Source: Elmis aenea (lineage: Eukaryota > Arthropoda > Insecta > Coleoptera > Elmidae). Taken from it: a stretch of DNA of 64,000 nt. The DNA is taken from positions 55,466,966 to 55,530,965 of the forward strand of contig OX393576.1 of NCBI GenBank assembly GCA_947652605.1. The letters are read 5' to 3'. The notes beneath the pieces were generated by a model. That model saw only the letters and a list, made by a program, of their open reading frames with translations, was not told where the DNA came from and ran no database searches. Shown here in pieces: positions 11,340 to 22,333 of the stretch (position 1 is the stretch's first letter; each line of letters opens with the position of its first letter). The position numbers were made by a program, and so were the translations under genes.

Positions 11340-12460
11340 AAAGAATTCACGTACATAAATCAAAATTATTCGAAATACTGTTCCTGAAGCGATTAAAACC
11401 AATTATTGAAAGCAAGAATCTAATTCGTTATTACCAGTTTGGCTTTAGAACAGGCAATCAACAATCGATCAGGTTCATCAAATAACGGACATAATTGAAA
11501 AAGCGTATGAAGAAAAGAAAATATGGTCAGCCATATTCCAAGACGTAGCCCAGACGTTTGACAAAGTCTGGCATGAAGGACTAGAGTATAAGCTAAAGAA
11601 CGTGTTGCCAGAACCATATGCCAAAATATTAAAATCTTCGTGTCAAGCAATATAGAGAGTACTCGAACATATGAAATATAAATACAGAAGTACCCCCAAG
11701 GCAGTGTTTTGAGACCTATTTTATACTTGCTGTACCCTTGCGACATTCCACAGATTCAAAACGCCACAATTGCAACTTTTGCTGACGATACAGCCATCTT
11801 GGCAATTGGTAATGACAATGTAGAAATAGCTGCTAAACTTCAAGAAGCATATGCAACAGAGTAATTGATTGAACTAAGAGGTGGAGAATAAGAATTAACG
11901 AGAGTAAATCAGCGCATATTGATTTTACCTACAAGCAAAATGAGCAATTCCCGATATTAATAAACAATGCCAAAATCCCACATCGCGACACGATAAAATA
12001 GTTGACTTGGAAATGAATCTGGATATTCGTCTTCGATGGAAAGAACACAAAGAAAAAAGAAAAGAACCTGACCTTAAATACAAAAAAAAATGTATTTTCT
12101 GATTGGAAGAAATCACAATTGTCTGTGCATAATTAGTTACTACTGTACAAACAAATCCTAAAGCCAGTCTGGACTTATGGGGTTCAGCTCTGGGGATGTG
12201 CAGACATAGATAAGATTCAGGTCTTTTAAAATAGAATATTCCGAGGTATTGTCGATGCTCCATGGTACCTACTATCGGAATGACCATCTACAGCTACACA
12301 GAGATCTGAAGATCCCAATCGTCAGAGAAGAGATTAAAAAGTTCGCAGAGAAGCACGAGGGAAGACTTCATACACATGGCAACACCGAGGTGCTGCAGCT
12401 CCTAGATAATGCTGGTTTGTAAAGTAGGCTCAAGAGGATCAAACCTTTGAACTGGTGTAG
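11340..12460 (+). pseudogene. Second jockey-clade LINE ORF2 relic
   Basis: Reading across frameshifts on the plus strand gives jockey RT blocks in order: YYQFGFRTGN (about 11435), a block like SAIFQDVAQTFDKVWHEGLE (about 11530), the region around PQGSVLGPILYLL-like codons (about 11700), ATFADDTAILAIGND (about 11775, catalytic FADD), WTYGVQLWG-like codons near 12175 and the C-terminal LKIPIVREEIKKFAEKHEGR (about 12310). Several stops and single-base shifts inactivate it. It is a different copy from the one at 4870-9170 because both contain the C-terminal region. Confidence 0.75.
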
Positions 12461-13197
12461 TGTATATCGCGATACAGTGCTAAAGCGGAGCATAGTGAAC
12501 CTGTGCGTAACACGACAAACTTGTGTTTTATGTTAGAAACTAAGAAACACCAATCTTGGAAAAATACCTAGTCTTTAAGAATTTTAGAATAATATTGTAG
12601 GTTAGTCTTTCTAAGAAAAAAAAAATAAAAGCCCCACACCTAAAGGTAAAAAGAAGTAAAAATAAGAAGAAAAAGATAAAAGTAAAATGGTAAATTTCTG
12701 TGCAGTACCAGTACTGAAAGCTCTAGTTGTATAAAAATTTAATGACTAAAATGACGTCACATGACATAATCACTGTTCATATAATTTTTGTAGGGTATCG
12801 CCCTTCGCATTAGGCGTAAGAAATACAAGCTTGATTTTATTGATTTACGGGGTTTTTATCAGAGATTACCATGTAGGATTAACGAACGGGATCGTAATTT
12901 ATCAACTGGTATACGAAACGCAATTTTTGGAGTTAAAATGTTACCTGTCCTTCGAGATGTAACTGACGAGGTTAAAAAAAAAAGACAGAAGGGTTGCCGC
13001 TGATATTTTTAATTGTGTTAGAGCTAATAACCACGTATGTTCAAGTGTCGGCTGTTTTAATCAATATTTATGGCTTTACAGAACCCATGGAAAGATTTTT
13101 TTTGTGAAATGGTGTACTAGAAAAATATGATACCGATGGAATATTAGTCTCGGAATTTTATATTTTCCTGCCTGTGTACTCATTAATTTAGCCTTTA
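12461..13197. other. Unassigned intronic DNA
   Basis: No supportable gene. A short frame from 12687 begins MVNFCAVP, like the start of a THAP domain, but it breaks down at once and the rest of a THAP domain is not clear. Confidence 0.3.
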
Positions 13198-13320
13198 CAG
13201 GGTGAGTCACGACGGACGCGTCGGAGTTTTATGGCGAAACGGTATATATTTTCCAATTTCTGTCGCTGCTAGTTTATGTAAGTCAATAAGGGCTACATTT
13301 TAAAAATATTTTCAAACATA

Positions 13321-13379
13321 CAGGGTGCTCCAAAAAAAGTGGCATATCAAAGTTATACTTTTTCTTATGGAACACCCTG
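13321..13379. mobile_element. 59-bp CAGGGTG mini-element, left-arm copy
   Basis: CAGGGTGCTCC at one end and GGAACACCCTG at the other, with TA on both sides (13319-13320, 13380-13381). It contains the inverted phrases 'ggcatatcaaagtta' and 'tacttt'. Too short to encode anything. Confidence 0.75.
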
Positions 13380-13610
13380 TATATTTTTACATTTTTGGAT
13401 TCCTCTTTAAATTTAATTCAAAAAATGTAAAAGGTTATATGGGTCTAAAGTAAACCGTTCTCGTGAAAATTGCATTTTCATGAAAATACAGTATTTTCAA
13501 AAATTTTGAACATTTAAAAACTTTGAGATGTCTGAAGAAATTTACTTGGAGATATGATTGACAATAGATTATGTAACACTTTGCACCACCTACATTTTTA
13601 AAATATTATA

Positions 13611-13688
13611 CAGGGCGTTTTTTACGCTTGGTCAAACTTGTGAAACTATAAACATCGATAACTCATTTTTTTTAAATACAACACCCTA
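13611..13688. mobile_element. Degenerate ~78-bp mini-element, left arm only
   Basis: Starts CAGGGCG after TA and ends in CACCCTATA. The mirrored position in the right arm (around 13895-13915) lacks it, so it arrived after the palindrome formed or was lost from one side. Confidence 0.5.
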
Positions 13689-13740
13689 TATTTTTTTACA
13701 CCGTCTTATAGAAAATTTAATTTTTTTTCTAAAACATTAA

Positions 13741-13880
13741 TGGTGCCTGTCCACGTGAGAGTAAACTACTCTCGATAGCAGCGTCGCCAAGGATACAGCC
13801 AATCGCGAGTTACTCTCAGGGGCTGTATCCTTGGCGACGCTGCTATCGAGAGTAGTTTACTCTCACGTGGACAGGCACCA
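13741..13880. repeat. Perfect 60-bp-arm hairpin with 20-bp loop
   Basis: Positions 13741-13800 and 13821-13880 are exact reverse complements. The arms start TGGTGCCTGTCCACGTGAGA, the same terminal sequence as the TIR element at 1061-2417. The loop is 13801-13820. It marks the centre of the 1.1-kb palindrome and looks like a short Harbinger-type foldback MITE. Confidence 0.95.
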
Positions 13881-14133
13881 TTAATACTGTTTTATATTTT
13901 GCATAATATTTTAAAAATGTAGGTGGTGCAAAGTGTTACATAATCTATTGTCAATCTTATCTCCAAGCGAATTTCTTCAGACTTCTCAAAGTTTTTAAAT
14001 GTTGAAAATTTTTGAAAATAGGTGCTGTATTTTCATGAAAATACAATTTTCACGAGAACGGTTGACTTTAGACCCATATAACATACATTTTTTGAATTAA
14101 ATTTAAGGAGGAATCCAAAAATGTAAAAATATA

Positions 14134-14193
14134 CAGGGTGTTCCATAAGCAAAAGTATAACTTTGATATGCCACTTTTTTTTAGAGCACCCTG
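14134..14193. mobile_element. 60-bp CAGGGTG mini-element, right-arm copy
   Basis: Mirror image of the copy at 13321-13379: it begins CAGGGTGTTCC and ends GAGCACCCTG, with TA on both sides. It differs from its partner at only a few positions. Confidence 0.75.
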
Positions 14194-14334
14194 TATGTTT
14201 GAAAATATTTTTTAAATGTAGCCCTTATTGACTTACATAATCTAACAGCGACAGAAATTGGAAAATATATACCGTTTCGCCATAAAACTCCGACGCGTCC
14301 GTCATGACTCACCCTGTAGATTACAAAAAAGCGA

Positions 14335-15238
14335 AATTAATTCTAGGATAAAAATTAGCGGTAACAACACACTAAACACAACAGTGTTATTTGCGGACGA
14401 TTTAGCAGTCATAAGATAGCGAAGATGTCTTATAACGAGCAGAATATAAATTGCAAAAAATTACCAAAGAAGACGAACTAGAAATTAATAACAGTCAAAA
14501 AATTAAGTGGCATTCTGGGGAAAATACTATTTGATAAAATGGCTACATCTATGTTAATTTACGGTAGCGAAGCTTGAATTCTCATACAACTTTTTTTTCC
14601 CCTGTTGCTTAAAATGTTGTTACTAGTCTAGAGAGACTAAACTACAAATTTATTCCAAAAATTTTAAAGACAACATGACAAGAATAAGATACAGACAACA
14701 GAAATGAAATTTCCAAGAAGAATCAAAGGATGTACCCGAATTGACCAAATAGGAAATCAAAATAGAAGAGATTGAAAATTTACATTCTGGGTGAGAAAAT
14801 AAAATAAATTCGAAAAAAAAATATAAACAACACATTAACCCTTTGCGGTCCAACGTCGGGTCGTCCCCGCCGGCATATTTTAACGCCTGCGTTTCAAGGT
14901 CGGCTGACGTCATTATAACTGCCACTCATTTTCATTTTAAAATTAGAAACCTGTAGCTGTATGTATAAGGTACTGTAATCAGTAGATGTCGCTGCCAAAA
15001 AATTAATTATTTAGTTATAATTTCGGAAAATTAATGGGTAGAATTTTGCGAAAATTAATTATACAGCAAAAGGTTAACAGAATGAAACAACATAGACTAC
15101 CAAAGATGATAAGAGAGTATAAGGCCAAAAGGAAGGAAAACAGTGGGAAGACCCATGACGAGATGGGAAAAACTGGGATTTATTGAGAGGCGGAACAGGC
15201 ACTTAGCCCAAACCTTGAAGTAAAGAAGAAGAAGAAGA
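14335..15238 (+). pseudogene. LINE RT relic (RTE-like), split by a TTAA MITE
   Basis: Broken plus-strand frames: VLFADDLAVI near 14390-14415 (RT catalytic FADD), MATSMLIYGSEA near 14540-14575, and after the inserted MITE the phrase GRPMTRWEK near 15145-15170, followed by HLAQTLK and a GAA-rich tail at about 15220-15238. These are common C-terminal phrases of RTE-like insect LINEs. Stops are frequent. Confidence 0.6.
14839..15073. mobile_element. piggyBac-like MITE with TTAA target duplication
   Basis: The ends CCCTTTGCGGTC and (reverse complement) CCTTTTGCTGTA are inverted repeats, flanked by TTAA at 14835-14838 and 15074-15077. TTAA duplication is the hallmark of piggyBac-type integration. 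At 235 bp it carries no coding capacity. It interrupts the LINE relic. Confidence 0.7.
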
Positions 15239-15320
15239 CTAAATATTTTTTTAATTAATACATTAGTCAGGTTTCTTTTATTTATTTATTTTTGGCTTAT
15301 GGTGTTTCGACTGCCATAGT

Positions 15321-15327
<7 letters not shown>

Positions 15328-15358
<31 letters not shown>

Positions 15359-15708
15359 TCTTTATTGCCATAAGAAACAAACAAAGTACAACAATATTAT
15401 TACATATAGGTATGTTATATGGCAACCGCAAGGCGTAGTTCAATCCATTGTCTAGCTAGAACAATGGATTGCTCTTCCACTCAACCTTGTTTGAAGGTAC
15501 ATTCAAAATAAAACTTATAATAATAAAAATAATAAAAATAATAAAAAATATGAATATAAATATGAGGCAACATTTATAATGTAAAAGACAAAATAATATT
15601 TCCAAAAACAACCCATCCACATGTTAACATGTTAACTGCCAAAACTTGCAAATCTGATTCAACAAAATCTGATTTAAAAAAAAAAATTACTACAATAATA
15701 GCCTGCCC
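15328..15708 (-). other. 3' UTR and (TTA)n tail of the host LINE
   Basis: Non-coding 3' part of the minus-strand LINE whose ORF2 ends at 15709. The tail is ~10 TAA repeats on the plus strand starting near 15328. The insertion target duplication was not resolved. Confidence 0.6.
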
Positions 15709-16958
15709 TCAGCCACAATACGGTAAAACCTTTCTCTTAAAGGACTTTGAGTCATAGATTTTCAAACTGTCCGGAATAGAGTTGTATAATTTGTAAATAT
15801 TAAAAGAAAATGATCGTTCAAAGAACTTAGTTTTGTGTTGTGGTGGACTGATACGACCCCTATTCCTGACGTTCAAGTTGTGGACATCAGTTCTGAAGGT
15901 AATTTTGTTTAGTAAATATTTAGGAGCTTTAGACAGAAATAAATTATGGTACAGAGTGACGCTTTGTAGGATACGTTTATTTTGCATATTGACCCATCCC
16001 ATTAACTTAAATTTAAGGGAAATTTTTTGAAATTTTCTTATGCCATAAACAAATCTAAAAGAACTGTTTTGAACCTTTTGAATTTTACATTTAGTATCGT
16101 AATCTAAGCAGTGGCCATAAACTGGTGCCGCGTAATTGAAATGTGAGAGTACCATTGCGTCGCATAACATTTTTTTTACATAAGTATTAAGATAGCTTCG
16201 GTGAGGATATAAAAGTTTTAAATTTAGGTATGCTTTTTGTATACATTTTGATACATGATTTCTGTATCTAAAAGAATTATCCAAGGTGAGTCCCAGAGTT
16301 TTGAAAGATTCGACAAATGGTACATTGACACCATTAACTTTAATAGCTATCGCGTTGTTTATTTCCGAAACAACTTTCTGATTACCAAACAGCATTCACG
16401 CAGACTTAGCGGCATTAAGAAAAAGGTGGTGTTCCTGCGAATATTCATAAATTGATTGAAGGTCTTTGTTTACTTTATAAACAGCATCAACTAAAAATTA
16501 TTTTTTAAAACTGATGTAAATATGAGTGTCATCAGCATACATCACATATTTGGTGAAGTTCAAGCATAGTGGCAATTGACAGGTGTAAATAATGAACAAC
16601 AGGGGTCCCAGAATGGACCCTTGTGGGACGCCACAGTTAGTAAATCTTACATCTGATGTTTTGCCATCATATACAACCTGCTGACTACGAAATGATAAAT
16701 AACTTTTTATTAATTGAATGGCTGGATTATCGAAACCAATAAAGTGTAACAAAGAATACAATACTGAATGCTTGATCGTATCGAATGCCTTGCTAAAATC
16801 CAGAAACACAACCAAAGTCAGCTTTCCTTCATCTGCGGCTCTTATAAGGTCATCGGTAAGGTTTAACAGAGCAGTAGTGCAACTGTATTTACTTCTGAAG
16901 CCGGATTGAAAAACTGGTAAAATACTATGTTGTTCAAGATGTGTTTTTATTTGTTTAT
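15709..16958 (-). pseudogene. LINE-2 ORF2, 3' part (RT palm to C-terminus)
   Basis: Second half of a LINE ORF2 whose first half lies at 19358-20770. The frame resumes within the RT (HKQIKTHLEQ, then FQSGFRSKYSCTTAL) and passes VVFLDFSKAFDTIKH, GVPQGSILGPLLF and the catalytic YADDTHIY, then a C-terminal region ending KRKVLPYCG. Two nonsense codons in the same frame, TAA at 16498-16500 just after YADD and TGA at 16396-16398, inactivate it. The type resembles CR1/jockey-group LINEs without RNase H. The join to the 5' half is exact across the nested LINE. Confidence 0.85.
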
Positions 16959-19357
16959 AATAATAATAATAATAATAATAGGCTTTATTTAGTTATAAAA
17001 GAAACTATTTATACATCAATCTTTACAACTAGTACTTTAAATTAAAATTGCAGTTTTACATGGGTCTTACAACCTTCTTTAAACGCATGCAGATTAACAG
17101 AATATTTTAATTCGTTTGGTAATTGATTAAATAATTTTAGCCCTTTGTAATAGAGCGAGTTCTGTGTACTACTTTTTTTACATTTAGGCAGTCTAAAATG
17201 TTCTCTTTGTCTTGTTTCATAATCATGCTGTTCTTTGTTGTATATCAGATATTTACTCATATATCCTGGCATCATATTGTTTATACATTTATATATTAGA
17301 ACCAAAACGTTATACACTGTATTTTGCCATATATTAAGGAACCCCAACTTATTATGCATATATTCAATTTTAGTTAATTTAGAACACTGTAATATGATAC
17401 GCAAAGCTCTGTTTTGCTGCTTTTGTAATTTTTTCAGATCCCCCTCATTACTTAGAAATATTATGCTACTGCAATAATTAAAGTATGGTTCTATTATTGT
17501 ATGATATACCAATATCCTAGCTTCAAAGTTTAATTTATTCGATATTCTCCCAAAATAACTAATTTTTGCACCAACTTTTTTTACAATATAATCTATGTTC
17601 TTTTTAAATTTTAGATGATTATCTATAATTACCCCTAGGTATTTAAACTCTTCAACTATCTCTACTTTATTATTATCTATAAATACGTTAACATTTGACA
17701 TATTGCTGAATTGTGTACTACCTATTACCATGCATTTTGTTTTAGATACATTCAACTCCAGTTTATTAGCTTTAAACCAATCTGTTACTTCAATTAAATC
17801 TTCGTTTATGACATTAACTGTTGTTTGTAAATCTTCACCTGATACCGAAATTAACGTATCATCTGCAAATAAATGCATGTCACACGATCTAACTGTCTGC
17901 GTAATGTCATTTATGTAAATATTGAATAAAACTGGACCTAAAACTGATCCTTGTGGTACACCTAACTCGTTAATAATTGCCTTTGATTCTACTTTTCCCA
18001 CCCTGGTTTTTTGAAATCTGTTTGATAAATAACTTTCAAACCATTTTAGTTCATTCCCTTGGATTCCGTACATTTGTAATTTTTGCAAAAGTCTTTTTCT
18101 ACAGATGGTTTCAAATGCTCGTTTCAGATCGACAAAAACTGCCAAAATTATTTTATCGTTTTCAATTTCATCTCTCCAATTTGTTAAAACTAAATTCAAT
18201 GCTGTTTCGCATGAATGCTTATGTCTAAATCCTGATTGAGAATCTGAAATAGTTTTGTTACTGTTAAGAAATTCTACGAGTTGTTGTTTAACTATAATTT
18301 CTAATATTTGTTCTACTTTAGGTAACATATTTATAGGTCTAAACTCACCGCATTTTTTAGTGTTAATAATTTTTGGAATAGGAATAACCGTATTAATTTT
18401 CCAAATTTCTGGTACTACCCCGTACTGTAATGATTCATTTATAATGTTAACCAATGTTTGCCCGATTACTGGTAAGGCATCCCTTATTGTACTAAGTGAA
18501 ATATTATCAGTACTACTTGAATTTTTGATAGTATTCACTATTTTGTATACTTGGTCTAAGGTAACACATCTAAATTTAAAGGTGTCACTAGCACTTTTTA
18601 TTTTAAGAATTGGATTTATTGGTGAAGGAATATTTTCGTTAATATCTTTTATGCTGTTTACAAAGTATTCGTTAAATTTCGTGGCTAAATCTGATTCATT
18701 CGTAATTTCCAAGTCACCAAAATTCACCTTTTTAATTTTAACATTCTTGTTTCCCCCCAGTATTTCTTTAAGAGCTCTTCACATTTTAGTCGAATTATTT
18801 TGACAACTTTTTAATTTATTTTCGGTATATGAATTTTTAGCAAATTTAATTAATTTAGTATATTCATTTCTTGCTGATTTGTACATTTCCCAGTAGTGTT
18901 CTAATTTGGTTAATTTCGCTATTTTATAAAGACTGTCTCTCTCTTTTTGTTTAGATTTAAGTTCCGTTGTAAACCACCTGTTTACGATACCGCCAGTGCT
19001 TATTATTTTGTACGTGGTAAGTTCGTCGACCGACTTTTGCACTATTTGCGTTATTGCATTTACTTTACCATTTATATCTAATAACTCTACTATGTCATAG
19101 TTAAACCTGTCGGATATGCTTTTTTGTAGACTTTGTGTGTTGTAATTAGAGTAGTTTTTAACTAATACTTTACATGATTCAGCAAAACCAGTTTGTTTTT
19201 CGCACTTAATTTCTATGGTATTATGATCTGAAATGTTAAATGTATCCAAAACAGATGCGATAAATTTATCGTTATTAATTAATACTAAATCAATCATGGT
19301 GTTTGATGTCTGTGTACATCTTGTATAATCTTTAACAACTTGTTTCAATCCTGTTGT
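16959..19357 (-). mobile_element. LINE-3 nested in LINE-2, 9-bp target duplication
   Basis: A 2.4-kb, 5'-truncated LINE with a (TTATTA)n 3' tail at 16959-16980. It is bracketed by TTTGTTTAT at 16950-16958 and 19358-19366 (plus strand), a perfect 9-bp duplication. Removing LINE-3 and one copy restores the LINE-2 reading frame. Confidence 0.9.
17042..19357 (-). pseudogene. LINE-3 ORF2: endonuclease C-terminus and reverse transcriptase, one nonsense codon
   Basis: The frame enters within an APE endonuclease (TSNTMIDLVLIN, then FNISDHNTIEI with the SDH active-site motif). A linker follows, then an RT with VIPIPKIINTKKCGEFRPIN, SQSGFRHKHSCETALN, AVFVDLKRAFETI, GVPQGSVLGPVLFNIY and LFADDT, and finally a thumb and C-terminal region ending HVKLQF. 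The only interruption seen is TGA at 18779-18781, where the family context suggests a tryptophan; upstream and downstream parts are in one frame (bases 18779 and 18727). No RNase H. The copy looks young: 5'-truncated but otherwise well preserved. Confidence 0.85.
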
Positions 19358-20770
19358 TTTGTTTATGCATAAGTTTTTCTAAGACCTTAGATAGAGTTGA
19401 TAGTAGACTTATGGGTCTCAGATCTTTGTATTCTACAGGATTGCTGATTTTTGGTAAGGGTATAACAAGAGCATTTTTCCAGGAGGCTGGAAATTGTTGG
19501 TCAATAAAACACGAATTAATAATGTTGGTGACGCATGGTATTATTGTTGGACAACACAATCTAAGCATCCGAATTCCAATTTCATCTGATCCCAGTGATG
19601 CTGATTTGATTGAGTTTATGGATTCAAGCACATCAGTTGTGTCGACAGTTTTAAAAGAGAAAAAATTTTGAGATTGAAAGTTTAATTTAAAATTGTTATT
19701 ATAAAAGTTGATGATTTGGCTGTGCCCATCAGGATTTTTTGGTATACAATCGATTAAGTAATTATTGATTGCATCAACATTTTGTAGATGTGAGGGTAAT
19801 GTCCTCTGCTTAGGAGTTTTGATATTAAGTAAGTTCAAGTTGTTCCATAGTTTATAATTTTTGCAATTGCTCTCGAAATAAGCCGATTTTTCGCGTATTA
19901 AAGCTCTGTTTGTAAAGTTACGTAGTGATTTATAATACTCGAAGTCTCTTGGATTTTTAGTTCTTTTGAATTTTTTCATGGTTTTATCTCGAATAGATAT
20001 AAGAAGTCTAATATTATCTGTTAACCATGGAGCAGGGGGCTTTGTGATTCTTATGCTTCTAAGGGGTGCATAAATATTAAAAATATTGTTGATGTGGTCA
20101 GTGAGAAATGCAACTTTTTCATTAACATTGTTTAATCCGTATAACTCATGTAACGGCAAAGAGATAAGATGGTTATAAAAAGCATTGTCATCAAAATTAC
20201 GAAAGTTTCTAACAGTCCTGAAGATTGGAATAGCAGCAGACTTGGCATAAGATAAATTAACGTATATTAACTCGTGATCCGAAAAACTTACGTACAATGT
20301 CCCATGATCAACTACAGATATGTTTTTAGACAAAAAGGCAAGGTCAATCATACTTGCTGATTGTAAGGTTACCCGTGTAGGAGCTGTTATCATTTGTTTT
20401 AAATCGTGCTGTTCAACGAGATCAGCTAAATATAAAGTACAAGTGTCATCTGGTTTTAAGAAATCTATGTTAAAATCTCCCAGACATACCACTTTTGATG
20501 TCATGTTAACCATGCTTATAGAATCATCTAATATATTACAAAAATATTTATACTCCACGAGTGGAGATCTATATACAATTCCAATAGAATAAATTACATT
20601 ATTTAGTTTTAACTGAAACCATAACTGTTCAATAGAATTATCTGTTTCAATTGTTTGATAATGTAAATTATTTCTTATGTATGCACAAACTCCGCCACCT
20701 CTAGTGGGTCTATTTTTAATAATTACATTGTATCCATCAATGGCAATGTGTCCAGGCAAGATATTATGAC
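19358..20770 (-). pseudogene. LINE-2 ORF2, 5' part (endonuclease, linker, RT start)
   Basis: The frame begins without ATG at the truncation point (LPGHIAIDGYN). It contains APE endonuclease blocks: RGGGVCAYIRNNLHY, VVCLGDFNIDFL (GDFN motif), MIDLAFLSKN and SFSDHELIYV (SDH). A linker with PPAPWLTDNIR follows, then RT block 1, DLRPISLLSTLSKVLEKLMH, where LINE-3 interrupts it. About 70-80 N-terminal endonuclease residues are missing, so the copy is 5'-truncated. Its 5' end abuts the piggyBac relic at 20775. Confidence 0.85.
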
Positions 20771-20774
20771 CGGA

Positions 20775-21130
20775 CCCGTTCGTTAGATTTGCCTTCCCAG
20801 TCCAATGTCACTAATGAACCCCAGTAGTTTCCCCGTGTTACTGTCGCTGCCATCTACTAGGGTATACTTTGATAATCTGTTTACTAGCAGAGAGTTGGTA
20901 ATTTACTTACAAAAATTGGGATTTCGTGCAACGGGCTCTTTGAAGAAAAGCTTTGACAAAGAATCCCGAGGATCATCTGATTATCCTTTCGATACCAACA
21001 GATAAGTATATTTGTTAAGTGGTACAACCAATGCGTAACTATGACTATTGAGCGCAAAACTATAGAATCGCTCTCTCAAGCATCTAGAAAGAAAACTCAT
21101 AGGAAATCGTTGAATTTCACAGTTGCGTGT
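20775..21130 (+). pseudogene. piggyBac-like transposase relic
   Basis: The frame from 20865 reads TRVYFDNLFTSRELVIYLQK then GFRATGSL. The YFDNxFTS block and the G-RATG block are conserved in piggyBac (PGBD/DDE_Tnp_1_7) transposases and surround a catalytic Asp. After a frame change near 21005 the phrase FVKWYNQCVTMT resembles the following VKWxDN-VT block. Only about 110 residues of a normally ~550-residue protein are visible. The left edge of the 2-kb duplication (21041) cuts through it. Confidence 0.65.
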
Positions 21131-21829
21131 TTTGAAACATTATTATACGGATATAGGTTTAGCGAGCCTGGCTGGTTGAAACATACTCTGTTGAAATTAG
21201 GGGTAAAAAATTGTATTGGTGATTATTCACTAGGCTAATCATTGTAGTACCTTTTTAGGCTTTTTTAATAAACAAGTAAAAAAACATCATTTTTTTTTCC
21301 AGTAAATTGAAAAGACCAAACATCTCCTTTTGTGTGTGTAATATTTTTGACTGTCAGTCTCAATGTGTATTTTAGTAAAGATTCATAATACTTACTATAG
21401 CTAAAAAATTAGCTCGCGTATTTTGCAACCACAGCGATTTCAATTTATATTCAATACATGTAATGTAGCATCAGAAAATATATTGAAAGCCAACATATAT
21501 GGAAAATTTAAAAGCTATTGGTTTTTTAAAGGCAAACAGTGTATACAACATATTTCAGCTGTGAAAAAAATTATTATTTATCCCGAATTCATCATATTTT
21601 CCTACTAAAGGCACTATTACCTACAGAGCGATTTAATATTTATCCAACTTATAAAAAAACCTTCAATATTTCAAGTAAAATCGTTGACATGTTGGAGCTC
21701 GCCTCTTGTATCAATTGTTATAGCTTTGTACCATAAAATTAGCGATTGAAATTTAATATAGTATTAGTAAAGAAGTTTGACTGCAAAGATCAAGAATACA
21801 TGAAGCAGAAACGAATTTTCCAATACCTA

Positions 21830-22330
21830 TAACAAATTAGGTTGTTTAAGTGTAGCAGAAAAATTATATGAAATAATTTTAGAGGACAGATTAAGAATAT
21901 AAAATGTGGAAGAGACCCAATGCGGCTTTAGACCCTATAGAACAGCGGTGGGCAAACTTTTTTTGAAGAGGGCCAGTTTGCGCAAATAGTGTGACTAAAA
22001 GGGCCGCACAAAAAAATTAATTATAATAACAACTTATTAATTATGTGTAAGTTGGGAGCGACAAAAAAATTAGGGTATAAAAAAAGATATATACATATAT
22101 TATAGAAGTTTTTACTAATATAGTAATTCATGAAGGGCCGCATGTAAAACTATCAAGGGCCGCATGCGGCCCGCGGGCCGCGGTTTGCCCACCACTGCTA
22201 TAGAAGCATGCAGGACCTGATTTTTACGTTAAGACAGTTGTGAAAAAGCAATGGAACATTTAAAGACGCTGTAGGTACTTTTGTTTTTATTGATTTGATT
22301 ATAGTCTAATAGAGTGCCATATTTAGAAAA
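21830..22330 (+). pseudogene. LINE RT relic (RTE-like), interrupted by a hAT MITE
   Basis: Read across the inserted MITE, the sequence contains AEKLYEIILEDRLRI, ETQCGFRPYR and MQDLIFTLRQ, the RT blocks before the catalytic palm in RTE-like LINEs. The copy continues after further insertions at 22811-22850 and 30192. It recurs at about 28560-29065 inside the right-hand duplicate. Confidence 0.6.
21943..22197. mobile_element. hAT MITE with 8-bp target duplication (left duplicate)
   Basis: Ends CAGCGGTGGGCAAAC and GTTTGCCCACCACTG. CTATAGAA at 21935-21942 and 22198-22205 is a perfect 8-bp duplication, diagnostic of hAT. The interior holds GC-rich 'ggccgcatgcggccc' motifs. No coding capacity. Confidence 0.9.
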
Positions 22331-22333
22331 AGT

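Larger units (their letters stand above)
13198..14316. mobile_element. CAGGGTG-type element, 1.12-kb near-perfect palindrome
   Basis: The left end CAGGGTGAGTCA and the right end TGACTCACCCTG are flanked by TA (13196-13197, 14317-14318). The two halves are inverted copies over almost their whole length and meet at the perfect hairpin 13741-13880. Each arm carries the same ~60-bp mini-element at the mirrored place (13321-13379 and 14134-14193). A second mini-element (13611-13688) is in the left arm only. No transposase frame is visible. Confidence 0.85.

Noticed and set aside
12687..13120. MVNFCAVP start suggesting a THAP domain
   Set aside because: Only eight residues match and the C2CH pattern and remaining domain could not be followed in any frame.
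16951..16980. TAA/ATA microsatellite as an independent locus
   Set aside because: It is the 3' tail of the nested LINE-3, not a separate repeat.
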